In this document: positions 17,723 through 25,398 of the stretch, in pieces
Position numbering within the stretch: position 1 is the stretch's first letter
Layout: each line of letters opens with the position of its first letter
Assembly (NCBI RefSeq): GCF_000739935.1
Contig: NZ_BBJU01000019.1
Location: forward strand, 54,305 to 118,304
DNA: 64,000 nucleotides
Source of the DNA: Agrobacterium rubi TR3 = NBRC 13261
GTDB lineage: Bacteria > Pseudomonadota > Alphaproteobacteria > Rhizobiales > Rhizobiaceae
Direction of reading: 5' to 3'
Program-made: the position numbers and the translations under genes
Notes under the pieces: model-generated
The model's input: the letters and a program-made list of their open reading frames with translations, nothing else
Told to the model about the DNA's origin: nothing
The model's database searches: none

Positions 17723-18391
17723 TTACGTGGCGACCGGAGCGAGGCTGAAACTGGTCATGACAGCCGTGTAATGCACCGCGGCGGCAACCACGACAAAGCC
17801 GTGCCAAATGGCATTTTGAAACCGCAGACGTTCCCAAACGTGGAAAATCACACCCATGGAATAGATGATGCCGCCGATGACGATCAGCCAGAGGCTGAGC
17901 GGTGGCAGATGGTAGGACAGGCGATCTGCAACCATCACGCCGCTCCAGCCCATGCCGAGATAGAGCAGGATCGTCAAACGATCGAACCGGCCCGGAAAGA
18001 AGCATTTCAGCAGAATGCCGGAAATCGCTGCCGCCCATATTCCGACCAGCGTCAAGGCGATCAACGGCTCTTCGATGCCGCGCTGGAGGATGGGCGTGTA
18101 GGTGGCGGCAATGAGGATGAAGATGCCGGAATGATCCAGCCTGCGCAGATACCATTTGACGTTGGAATGCGGCCAGATGTTATAGGTGAACGAAATGGAC
18201 AGGCACAGGACGAGGCCCAGCGCGTAAATCCAGACGGCGGCGATAGCGCTGAGACTATCCCACAGGGTGACGTAGAAAATCAGCGCCGTGGCGCCAATCA
18301 GCGCAAACACGATGCCGACACCATGCACGATGCCATCTGCCACGATTTCATGAAGGTCGTAACGGCGTCCAAAGCGCCAAGTCTCACTCAT
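17723..18391 (-). CDS. trhA: Hemolysin III family (PAQR-type) membrane protein
   Basis: A 222-residue protein with seven predicted membrane helices of the HlyIII/PAQR family. The conserved residues are visible as EIVADGIVHGVGIVFALIG, LSFTYNIWPHS and, near the end, GVIFHVWERLRFQNAIWHGFVV, which supply the histidine and serine/aspartate metal ligands typical of PAQR enzymes. Bacterial TrhA proteins influence membrane fluidity. The name hemolysin is historical and does not imply lytic activity. Start chosen at 18391 after an ATG-less leader. No operon partner. Confidence 0.85.
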   Translation of the reverse strand: MSETWRFGRRYDLHEIVADGIVHGVGIVFALIGATALIFYVTLWDSLSAIAAVWIYALGLVLCLSISFTYNIWPHSNVKWYLRRLDHSGIFILIAATYTPILQRGIEEPLIALTLVGIWAAAISGILLKCFFPGRFDRLTILLYLGMGWSGVMVADRLSYHLPPLSLWLIVIGGIIYSMGVIFHVWERLRFQNAIWHGFVVVAAAVHYTAVMTSFSLAPVAT

Positions 18392-18681
18392 AGTCCATTC
18401 CCGTCTGATATCGCCGACACTATGCAAGCAATATGAGACGGGAACAAGACGGCGGCGCGGCAGACGAGATCACTTTGCATTCGGCGTTGCCGTAAATCTT
18501 GACATCATCCCTTTTCGTTTCTGTCACGAAGTAGCGAACGACGCGAAAATCCGCCTCCTTTACGGGCACATGACCCAAGAGAATCCAAGAGGTTTGAAAG
18601 GGCAATTTTCTGGGATTGTGCTTTTGCCGATCCTGTTTTGTAGTGCGCAACGATGCATTTTTTTAAAAAAAGGTCATTGCC

Positions 18682-19941
18682 ATGCGGATCGTCATTTTCA
18701 CCATCGGAACCGAAGGCGATGTGCGTCCTCTCGTGGCGCTGGGTGCCGGGCTGAAACGGGCTGGCCATGATGTCCGCATCGCTTCCGACCCCTCCTGCGC
18801 CAGTTTGATTACCGCGCAGGGGCTGGAATTTGCGCCGCTTGCCGGGGATTTTCTCGACTGGATGCAGAAGAACGAGGGGCTGCAACGGCGCGGGCTCGGT
18901 ACATTTGCGATGGTGAAGGCGTTTCAGAACAAGCTTCGCGATATCGCAGCCGTCTGGCCGCAGCAGGGTCTTGCCGCCGCTGACGGGGCGGGTCTCTTGA
19001 TCGGCAACGGGATCGTCTATCTGCTGGCGGAAGCGCTCGGGCAGAAGCTTCACCTGCCGGTCGTCGAAACGCAACTGGTTCCGACGCTTCCCTCGCACAA
19101 CCCGCCTTTGATGCCGCTGCCGAACTGGGCCTATGATTTGCCGCCAGCGGTCAATCACCTGCTCGGGCAGTTCATGCGCAAGACCGTCTGGCGGGTGTAC
19201 CGACCCGCCTATAACGAGGTGGTGCGGCCGAATCTCGGCCTTCCACCCTATGCCCGGCGTGGGCCGTATCACGGTCCGCAGACGAAGCGGTTGAGCCTTT
19301 TCGGCTTCAGTCCAACCATGGTGGAGCCCGGTCGCAACTGGCCGGACACGGTCAAAGTAACCGGTCCCTGGTCTCTGGAAGAGGCGCAAACCTTCAAACC
19401 GTCGGCGGAACTCTCCGCTTTCCTCGAAGCCGGACCGCCGCCGGTTTATGTGGGCTTCGGCAGCATGTTCAACCATGATGCAGAAGCCTTCACGGCGCTT
19501 GTGCGCGGGGCGGTCAAAACATCGGGCAAACGTCTTCTTCTGGCCAGCGGATGGGGAGGCCTGCACCATCAGGCCGAGGCGAGTGACGATATCATGACAA
19601 TCGACCGGGCACCGCATGACTGGCTTTTCCCGCGCATGGCGCTTGCGGTCCATCATGGCGGCGCTGGCACGACCAATGCCGCCTGCCGCGCCGGTATTCC
19701 CTCCGTCGTCATTCCGGTCTTCGGCGATCAGCCCTTCTGGGCATCGCGTCTGCGAAAGCTCGGCGTTGCCGGTCACACGCCGCCGCGCGAAGCGCTGACC
19801 GCAGAGGCTCTGAGCAATGCCATTCTGGAGGCCGACAGCCCCGCCCGGCATCAGGCGGCGCAAGCACTTGGTGAGAAGCTGCGCGCGGAAAACGGCGTCG
19901 CGAACGCCATCAGCGCTCTGGAACAGGCAATGCTTTTGTGA
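18682..19941 (+). CDS. Glycosyltransferase, UGT/GT1 type (MurG-like fold)
   Basis: This 419-residue protein is a GT-B fold glycosyltransferase. The N-terminal acceptor domain opens with MRIVIFTIGTEGDVRPLVAL and the C-terminal donor domain carries the motif HHGGAGTTNAACRAGIPSVV followed by PVFGDQPFWASRL, characteristic of nucleotide-sugar binding in GT1 enzymes such as sterol or macrolide glucosyltransferases. The acceptor is likely a lipid or small hydrophobic molecule, but it cannot be named from sequence. It is cytosolic or membrane-associated. The AT-rich stretch TTTTTTTAAAAAAAGG just upstream contains the ribosome-binding site. A long antisense frame over it is a shadow. Confidence 0.85.
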   Translation: MRIVIFTIGTEGDVRPLVALGAGLKRAGHDVRIASDPSCASLITAQGLEFAPLAGDFLDWMQKNEGLQRRGLGTFAMVKAFQNKLRDIAAVWPQQGLAAADGAGLLIGNGIVYLLAEALGQKLHLPVVETQLVPTLPSHNPPLMPLPNWAYDLPPAVNHLLGQFMRKTVWRVYRPAYNEVVRPNLGLPPYARRGPYHGPQTKRLSLFGFSPTMVEPGRNWPDTVKVTGPWSLEEAQTFKPSAELSAFLEAGPPPVYVGFGSMFNHDAEAFTALVRGAVKTSGKRLLLASGWGGLHHQAEASDDIMTIDRAPHDWLFPRMALAVHHGGAGTTNAACRAGIPSVVIPVFGDQPFWASRLRKLGVAGHTPPREALTAEALSNAILEADSPARHQAAQALGEKLRAENGVANAISALEQAMLL

Positions 19942-20097
19942 CACCTTTCAGCAGCCTACGCGACAAGGAATTGGTTTTCACCGTCAACGAATATTGGACA
20001 CTCAATCGCCGAATGGGCATCTTTTCTGAACGATGAATCGCGCGCATATTCGTGTCAACAGCCGCGGAGCGGCGCACCGAGATGGAGTGCATGAAAT

Positions 20098-20958
20098 ATG
20101 ACGAGTGAAAAACAATTTGCGCTGACGCGGCCAGCCTATGTCGGCCAGGCCCATCTGGTGGTTCTGGATTTGCCGCGCGTATCGGATTTCTACCAGAAGA
20201 TCATCGGCCTCTCGGTCATCGAGAAGACGCCGAGCGGCCATGTGCTGGGCGTCAATGGCCAGCCCTTGCTGACCTTGACGACTGGGACCGACACCCAGCG
20301 TGCACCGGGTGGCGCTGCCGGTCTTTTCCACACCGCGTTTCTGATGCCGAGCCGCAGCGATCTGGCCCTGTGGTTGACGAATGTGGCGCATAACAATGTG
20401 CAGCTTCAGGGCGCGTCCGATCACCTCGTCAGCGAGGCGATTTATCTGGCCGACCCCGAGGGCAACGGCATCGAGGTCTACCGCGACCGCGCGCCGGAGG
20501 AGTGGACTTACAAACCCGACGGCACCGTTGCCATGGCCACGGAGCGCCTTGACCTGCAAGCGCTTTACGACAGCGCCCCGAAGGCGACGTTTGCCAAGGC
20601 GGCAGAGGGGACTGCCATCGGTCACATTCATTTGCAGGTGGGCGATATTCCCCAGGCCGACGCGTTTTATCAAGACGTGCTGGGCCTGAAGATCATGGCG
20701 CGATATCCGGGCGCGAGCTTCTTCGGCTCGGGTGCCTATCACCACCATGTTGCTGCCAACATCTGGAACAGCCGCGGCGCACAGCCGCGTACCGCCAAGA
20801 TGAGTGGCCTGTCCGGCTATTCGCTGAAGTTCAACGACAAAGGCGTGCTGGATAGCGCGATTGCCGCCCTCGACCGACTGGAAATCGCAACCGAACGCCA
20901 CAGCGACGGCATTGCCATCACGGATCCCTGGGGTATCGGCCTCAAGCTGTCCGCTTAA
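20098..20958 (+). CDS. VOC family protein, catechol-2,3-dioxygenase-like
   Basis: The 286-residue protein has two vicinal-oxygen-chelate modules. Module one runs from GQAHLVVLDLPRVSDFYQKI to GNGIEVYRDRAPEEW, with metal-ligand candidates His in QAHL and Glu in GIEVY; module two begins IGHIHLQVGDIPQADAFYQD and includes FFGSGAYHHHVAANIWNS. This is the layout of the CatE/glyoxalase-like extradiol dioxygenases of Bacillus YfiE/CatE type. Whether it cleaves catechol is not shown by its context, as no other aromatic degradation gene is near. Confidence 0.82.
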   Translation: MTSEKQFALTRPAYVGQAHLVVLDLPRVSDFYQKIIGLSVIEKTPSGHVLGVNGQPLLTLTTGTDTQRAPGGAAGLFHTAFLMPSRSDLALWLTNVAHNNVQLQGASDHLVSEAIYLADPEGNGIEVYRDRAPEEWTYKPDGTVAMATERLDLQALYDSAPKATFAKAAEGTAIGHIHLQVGDIPQADAFYQDVLGLKIMARYPGASFFGSGAYHHHVAANIWNSRGAQPRTAKMSGLSGYSLKFNDKGVLDSAIAALDRLEIATERHSDGIAITDPWGIGLKLSA

Positions 20959-21038
20959 GCCATTGCAACTCTAAATCTTGCCCCCGCGGGAACCGCAATA
21001 TAAGCGAGGCGTTATACGGTTTGATGGGGGCATGATAA

Positions 21039-22205
21039 ATGAATGATCAGGCGACGAACAATCGCAAAAAGGCTGCGAAAATCATCGAGAGCAACGATCA
21101 TCGCGACCCGGTGATGCAGACGGCTCTCGTTTCGGCCCATGAAGAAGAGCGCAGCCAGCAGCCTTTGGGCCGCGAGGCGTTGGACGTGGCAGTTGCGTGG
21201 TCCACCGTCGGCCTGTTTCTGATCGTTTTGATGGGCGTCATCCATTCGCTGTCGATCATTCTCATCCCCATCGTCATGGCCATCGTGGTGGGCATGATCC
21301 TCGGCGTGGCCGCCAGCAAGCTCAATGCCTATGGCATTCCCGGCTTTGCGGTCGCGTTGATCCTGTCTTCGGCCGTGGCTCTGGTGGTGTTTCTCGTCAT
21401 CAACTCGCTGATCGACCCGCTGTCGACACTGGCGCGAGAAGGCCCCGGGATTGCCGAGAAGGCCATCGATCGCATCGTGCCCTATCTGCAAAGCGTACGC
21501 TGGCTCAACTTTTCCGCAGCAACCTTCAGTCTCAACTCGGTCTCGATGGAATCGCTCATTTCGCGCAGCGGCGACATCCTTGCCGTGGTGGGTTCGAACA
21601 TAACGCCCGCCATCGTGCAGGGCCTGATTTTCTTCGCCGCGCTGCTGTTGTTTCTCTACAGCCGCATCCGGCTTCGCAAGGCGATGATCATGGCGTTTCC
21701 GCAGCGCCACCAGCGCCTTAGAACCATTCGCACCATCGGCTCCATCGAGCATGTGCTCAGCTCATACTTCGCCACGGCCTCGATGATGTATGCTGCACTC
21801 GGCACAACAATGGTGGTCATCGCCTATGTGGGCGGTCTTGCCATGCCGTTCCTGTGGGGGCTGTTCGCCTTTCTCTCCAGCTTCGTGCCCTTCCTCGGCA
21901 TCACGGCCATGACGCTAGCACTGACGGTTGCCGGGATTTTGACCCATGACAGCCTGTTTCTGGCGCTGATGCCAGCCATCATCTTCTTCACCATCCACCT
22001 TTTGATGGAAAACCTGGCGTTCCCAGCCGTCATCGGCAACAACATGGAAATCAACCCGTTCCTTGTCTTCGTCGCCATCATTTTCTGGACGTGGATGTGG
22101 GGCGCCGCCGGTGCGATGCTCGCTCTGCCGCTCTCCCTCATCGGCATGACCGTCGCCCGCGAACTCTTTCCTTCGCGCCGCGTGGTTCCGAACTTGCCGT
22201 CGTAA
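21039..22205 (+). CDS. AI-2E family transporter
   Basis: A 388-residue polytopic membrane protein of the AI-2 exporter (YdiK/TqsA/PerM) family. The layout is typical: two or three N-terminal helices (TVGLFLIVLMGVIHSLSIIL), a periplasmic segment, then VGGLAMPFLWGLFAFLSSFVPFLG and FLVFVAIIFWTWMWGAAGAM, the family signature near the C-terminus. Members export quorum signal AI-2, or in other lineages exchange Na+/H+; the substrate here is unknown. The first 45 residues are polar and cytosolic. No co-transcribed neighbours are evident. Confidence 0.88.
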   Translation: MNDQATNNRKKAAKIIESNDHRDPVMQTALVSAHEEERSQQPLGREALDVAVAWSTVGLFLIVLMGVIHSLSIILIPIVMAIVVGMILGVAASKLNAYGIPGFAVALILSSAVALVVFLVINSLIDPLSTLAREGPGIAEKAIDRIVPYLQSVRWLNFSAATFSLNSVSMESLISRSGDILAVVGSNITPAIVQGLIFFAALLLFLYSRIRLRKAMIMAFPQRHQRLRTIRTIGSIEHVLSSYFATASMMYAALGTTMVVIAYVGGLAMPFLWGLFAFLSSFVPFLGITAMTLALTVAGILTHDSLFLALMPAIIFFTIHLLMENLAFPAVIGNNMEINPFLVFVAIIFWTWMWGAAGAMLALPLSLIGMTVARELFPSRRVVPNLPS

Positions 22206-22280
22206 ACTCCGCGGGACTTGCCAACGCCTCCTCAGATTGCTTTTTATATCTCTTCAACCGAAAGCTCATCAGAGCAGATA

Positions 22281-22308
22281 TTGAAATGATATCAAAAAGT
22301 GATACTAT
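22281..22308 (+). promoter_or_regulatory. Promoter and inverted-repeat operator of hicAB
   Basis: A -35-like TTGAAA (22281-22286) and a -10-like TACTAT (22303-22308) are 16 bases apart. Between them lies the inverted repeat TATCA (22290-22294) and TGATA (22300-22304) with a five-base spacer. The HicB ribbon-helix-helix domain usually represses its own promoter through such a repeat. The -10 abuts the ATG of hicA, so a transcript from it would start at or inside the annotated start codon. Confidence 0.55.
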
Positions 22309-22569
22309 ATGAACTTGAGCAGACGACACCAGGCAGTGCTTGAGGCCATTTTCTCTGATCCCGTCAAAGCTGGCATCGTGTGGCGCGATGTCGAGGCACT
22401 GTTTCAAGCCTGCGGCGCGGATGTGAGCGAGGGACAAGGCTCGCGGGTGCGTGTTGCTCTCAACGGCGTGCGAGCGGTATTTCATCGGCCGCATCCGCAA
22501 AAGGAAACAGACAAGGGCGCGGTCAAATCCATCCGGCGTTTCCTGAGTGAAGCAGGGATAAGACCATGA
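22309..22569 (+). CDS. hicA: HicA-family toxin (mRNA interferase)
   Basis: The 86-residue protein is a HicA-like double-stranded-RNA-binding-fold toxin of the variant starting NLSRRHQAVLEAIF, with the conserved C-terminal FHRPHPQKETDKGAVKSIRRFL. HicA toxins cleave mRNA or tmRNA. In the classical family the catalytic histidine lies in a GSH motif; here the corresponding place reads GSRVRVAL, so the catalytic residue may differ. The stop overlaps the hicB start by four bases. The ATG at 22309 has no Shine-Dalgarno sequence; a TTG at 22315 and GTG at 22336 are alternatives. Confidence 0.85.
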   Translation: MNLSRRHQAVLEAIFSDPVKAGIVWRDVEALFQACGADVSEGQGSRVRVALNGVRAVFHRPHPQKETDKGAVKSIRRFLSEAGIRP

Positions 22570-22895
22570 GTGTGATGCATTACAAGGGATATGAAGCGGT
22601 TATCGAATTCGATGAGGACGTTGATCTGTTTCACGGAGAGGTCATCGATCTGCGCGACGTCATAACCTTCCAAGGCTCGTCTGCCAGCGAACTGAAGACG
22701 GCACTTGCTGAGTCGGTCGAAGATTATCTCGCTTTTTGCGCCGAGCGCGGCGAAGAGCCGGAAAAGCCGTTTTCCGGCCAGTTTGTCGTCCGCACCGAAC
22801 CCCGATTGCACAAAGCCGTTTCCAACGCCGCCCGAAAAGATGGAGTCAGCCTTAACAAATGGGTGACGGCGGCGTTGGAGCGCGCGGTCTCGTGA
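22566..22895 (+). CDS. hicB: HicB-family antitoxin
   Basis: The 109-residue antitoxin has the partially degraded RNase H-like HicB domain (MHYKGYEAVIEFDEDVDLFH to EDYLAFCAERGEEPEKPFSG) and a C-terminal ribbon-helix-helix DNA-binding module (VRTEPRLHKAVSNAARKDGV, then LNKWVTAALERA). It would neutralise the toxin encoded immediately upstream and repress the operon. Overlap of four bases with hicA indicates coupled translation. The pair appears intact. Confidence 0.92.
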   Translation: MSVMHYKGYEAVIEFDEDVDLFHGEVIDLRDVITFQGSSASELKTALAESVEDYLAFCAERGEEPEKPFSGQFVVRTEPRLHKAVSNAARKDGVSLNKWVTAALERAVS

Positions 22896-22898
22896 TGA

Positions 22899-23624
22899 TC
22901 AGTTCGACGGCGCGTTAAAGGCCGGATCATCCAGGCGGGTGAACACCACGCCGCGGGCTTTCAGTGCCAGCAAACCGCGCACCACGCCCTCGCCTGCTTC
23001 GTGGGTAGGCTGGTTGATGTGGGAGATGATGACGTCGCCGTCTTTGGCGGATGCGATGTGTTTGGCCGTGGTGCCAGCGCCCAGCAGCGAGCCGCCATCG
23101 CCATTGATGGAAAAGCCTGCGACGCGTTCTCCAAGCTGGTTGATGGTGGCCATGGAGGAGTTAGTATATTTGGCGGTGGCGCCGCGGAACCAGTGTGGTT
23201 GATGGCCGGTGGCGGCGGAGACGGCGAGACTGCCGCCTTCGACTTCCTGTTCGACCGCATCAGTCGAGCCTGCCGCTTCGATCCCGTAGATCGAGACGGG
23301 CTTATCGACGGCTGGAATGTGGTTTTCGCCGTGGTTTTCCAGTTCGAACAGGTCGGGATGCGCCATCATGATCGCCAGCGCTTCCGGATTGTGCTTCAGC
23401 CAGCGAGCGGTGACGAAGATGGTGGCGGGGATTTTCTCGTTGACGAGCGTATCGAGAATCCGAAAATCCGTCTTGCCCATGCAGGCGTCGAGCGTGATGG
23501 CCACGCGTGTTGCATGCGCCTTGCCGGGCTGCATTTTCAGCGTCGGCTCCACGAGGCCATTGCCTGCAAAAACAGGGGACGCGGACGCAGCCAGCAGTGC
23601 GGCAAAAGCAAGTGTCTTCAGCAT
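22899..23624 (-). CDS. Secreted polysaccharide deacetylase family protein
   Basis: A 241-residue protein with a signal peptide (LKTLAFAALLAASASPVFA, cleavage near residue 20) and a NodB-homology deacetylase domain. Metal-binding motifs are ITLDACMGK in place of the usual TFDDG, and ELENHGENH for the histidine pair; later motifs are PHWFRGATAKY and VIISHINQP. It is likely periplasmic and may remove N-acetyl groups from a polysaccharide; it is not NodB. The gene is convergent with hicB and ends four bases after it. Confidence 0.82.
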   Translation of the reverse strand: MLKTLAFAALLAASASPVFAGNGLVEPTLKMQPGKAHATRVAITLDACMGKTDFRILDTLVNEKIPATIFVTARWLKHNPEALAIMMAHPDLFELENHGENHIPAVDKPVSIYGIEAAGSTDAVEQEVEGGSLAVSAATGHQPHWFRGATAKYTNSSMATINQLGERVAGFSINGDGGSLLGAGTTAKHIASAKDGDVIISHINQPTHEAGEGVVRGLLALKARGVVFTRLDDPAFNAPSN

Positions 23625-23682
23625 TGTCGGATGCCTTTTTCGATCAGGAGCCCAAGGCCATTCTGCCTGCAAAGTGCCGGAA

Positions 23683-24603
23683 TTATGGCGTAGCGGCGGG
23701 CAGGCCATCCAGTTCGGAGAGCTTGGCCAGCGCCTCTTCCACCCGTGCGCAATCGCTGACGCTGAGAGGCATGACCGGCAAAGGCGGCTGGCGATGGGTA
23801 AGCGACAACAGATTTGCTGCGGCATAGACCACGCGGAAGCTGCCGAATTCCTGAAACAGCGACCAGAGCGGATGAAAATACGCTTCGATCCGCTCAACTT
23901 CGGTCGCATCCCCCGCTTGTGCGGCGCGCAGCAGGCGAAGGCTCGGCACCGGCAGCAGACCGCCGATGACGCTGTACCAGCAATCTGCACCTTGCATCAC
24001 CGCCTGTGACGCACCCCAGTCACCGCTGTAACCGATGGCGAAGCCTTCGCCCAACCGGGGGCGCAGGCGCTCCAGCTCGTCCTTGAAGGCCATGTCTGCT
24101 GGCAGCGGCATTTTGACGGCGCGGATATGCGGAATATAGGCAAGCCGAACCAGCAGTTCGTCACCGAAGGAGAACTTCGTGGTTGACGGGTTGTTATAAA
24201 TGCAGAGCGGCAGGCTGGTAGAGCCGGCGACAGCCGCGAAATGATGATAGGCTTCTTCCTGCGTCAACGGCGTGTAGGATACGGGCGCCAGCAGCAACGC
24301 ATCGGCACCGGCAGCTTCCGCATCCTTCGCGAGCGCCACGGATTCACTGGTGCGAAGCGCCCCGACACTGACGATCAGCTGCCGTTTGCCTTTCAGGGAT
24401 TCGACCGTTGCCCTTATGGCACGCAGGCGCTCTGCTCGGGACAGATAGGCATAGCTTCCCGTGCTGCCGAGAAGGCCGATGCTATCGACCTCAGCCGCAT
24501 CCAGCCGCTCGATCAGCCGCGACAATGCCTCGGCATCGACGACGCCCTCTTCATCTGCCGGTGTCAGCGGAAACGCCGAAAGCCCGTGAAAACCCACATC
24601 CAT
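23683..24603 (-). CDS. Dihydrodipicolinate synthase family protein
   Basis: This 306-residue TIM-barrel protein belongs to the DapA/NAL class I aldolase superfamily. The Schiff-base lysine is Lys164 in IRAVKMPLP and the catalytic tyrosine Tyr136 is in CIYNNPSTT. The substrate-end motif that reads GTTGE in true DapA is GSTGSYAYLS here, so it is probably not the housekeeping dihydrodipicolinate synthase but an aldolase or lyase for another keto acid. The gene follows no obvious pathway partner; it is followed downstream on the same strand by the polysaccharide deacetylase gene. Confidence 0.85.
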   Translation of the reverse strand: MDVGFHGLSAFPLTPADEEGVVDAEALSRLIERLDAAEVDSIGLLGSTGSYAYLSRAERLRAIRATVESLKGKRQLIVSVGALRTSESVALAKDAEAAGADALLLAPVSYTPLTQEEAYHHFAAVAGSTSLPLCIYNNPSTTKFSFGDELLVRLAYIPHIRAVKMPLPADMAFKDELERLRPRLGEGFAIGYSGDWGASQAVMQGADCWYSVIGGLLPVPSLRLLRAAQAGDATEVERIEAYFHPLWSLFQEFGSFRVVYAAANLLSLTHRQPPLPVMPLSVSDCARVEEALAKLSELDGLPAATP

Positions 24604-24717
24604 AGACCTATCCCCAAAACCCTCTGGGAAAAGGATTAAGCGGCATTTCAGCAGGCGGCAATATCAATATGAAATCAGTTATATATCGTTGCGGATTGGC
24701 AACTGGCAGGTTCTCTG

Positions 24718-24750
24718 CCCTCATTCCTGTGCTCGTCACAGGAATGAGGG
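24718..24750. repeat. Perfect hairpin of repeat family C
   Basis: CCCTCATTCCTGTG (24718-24731) and CACAGGAATGAGGG (24737-24750) are exact inverted repeats around CTCGT. The same palindrome with spacer CTTGT forms each arm of the larger element at 27581-27705. It lies ten bases after the stop codon of the DUF930 gene and may work as its terminator. Confidence 0.8.
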
Positions 24751-24760
24751 ACGTTTTGGC

Positions 24761-25162
24761 TCAATCATACAAATAATGCTTCGCCCACTGCGCTTCCGGC
24801 ACCTTGTCTCCCACCTTGTAATCAAAATCCTTGATGCCAAGCGTAGACGTCGTGATCTGGCATTTGTAGCGCAGGCGGAACCATTCGCCGCCGCTTCTGA
24901 ACACGGCGCCGGAGGCCTTGATGCTGTCGGAGGTTACATCCGGGTCGCCGAAGGCATAGGCGATGACCTTGTCGGGCTTCATGCCCTTCTGTTCCTTGGC
25001 GATGCGCTCCATGGCTTCGATATCGCAACGCTGCTCAAGGCGTTCTTCCGGGGCAAGCACGTTCAATTGTCTGAGAACATTGGCATCGATGGCAAATGCG
25101 GGCATGGCCGCAGGCAGGCCAGCCAAGGTTGCAAGAAGGGCGACGGGGAGAAGCTTTTGCAT
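24761..25162 (-). CDS. DUF930 domain-containing secreted protein
   Basis: A 133-residue protein with a signal peptide (QKLLPVALLATLAGLPAAMPAFA) followed by the DUF930 pattern: NVLRQLNVLAPEERLEQRCD, AYAFGDPDVTSDSIKASGAV, FRSGGEWFRLRYKCQ and the C-terminal KVPEAQWAKHYLYD. Two cysteines could form a disulfide in the periplasm. The family is common in Rhizobiaceae with no known function. The start at 25162 was chosen for the clean signal peptide; the upstream extension is charged and unlikely. Confidence 0.82.
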   Translation of the reverse strand: MQKLLPVALLATLAGLPAAMPAFAIDANVLRQLNVLAPEERLEQRCDIEAMERIAKEQKGMKPDKVIAYAFGDPDVTSDSIKASGAVFRSGGEWFRLRYKCQITTSTLGIKDFDYKVGDKVPEAQWAKHYLYD

Positions 25163-25398
25163 GGGATCCTGTTCGGGCTCTTCGTTTCTTCTTTTTGATT
25201 CGCTGGGCAAACCCACTGATCGACAGCATCGACATGGATGTGTCAGATTTGCGATCTAGTATGAAATTGTGATGGAAAGCTGACAGAATTGTGCCCGTGT
25301 CCGGTTTCACCACGACAAGATTTCGACCTTGATCCACCTGCGGTGGCACTCTACATCTTTGGCTACGCAGACTGATTTCCCATGAAAGCGAGTTTCCC

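Noticed and set aside
18505..19944. 479-codon open frame on the minus strand opposite the glycosyltransferase gene
   Set aside because: The plus strand encodes a complete GT-B glycosyltransferase with its sugar-binding motif; the minus frame is rich in Arg, His and Gln, has no domain and is typical of GC-rich antisense frames.
24718..24750. Repeats of families A to C as a CRISPR array or insertion sequence
   Set aside because: Copies are dispersed singly, are palindromic and carry no spacers, cas genes or transposase.
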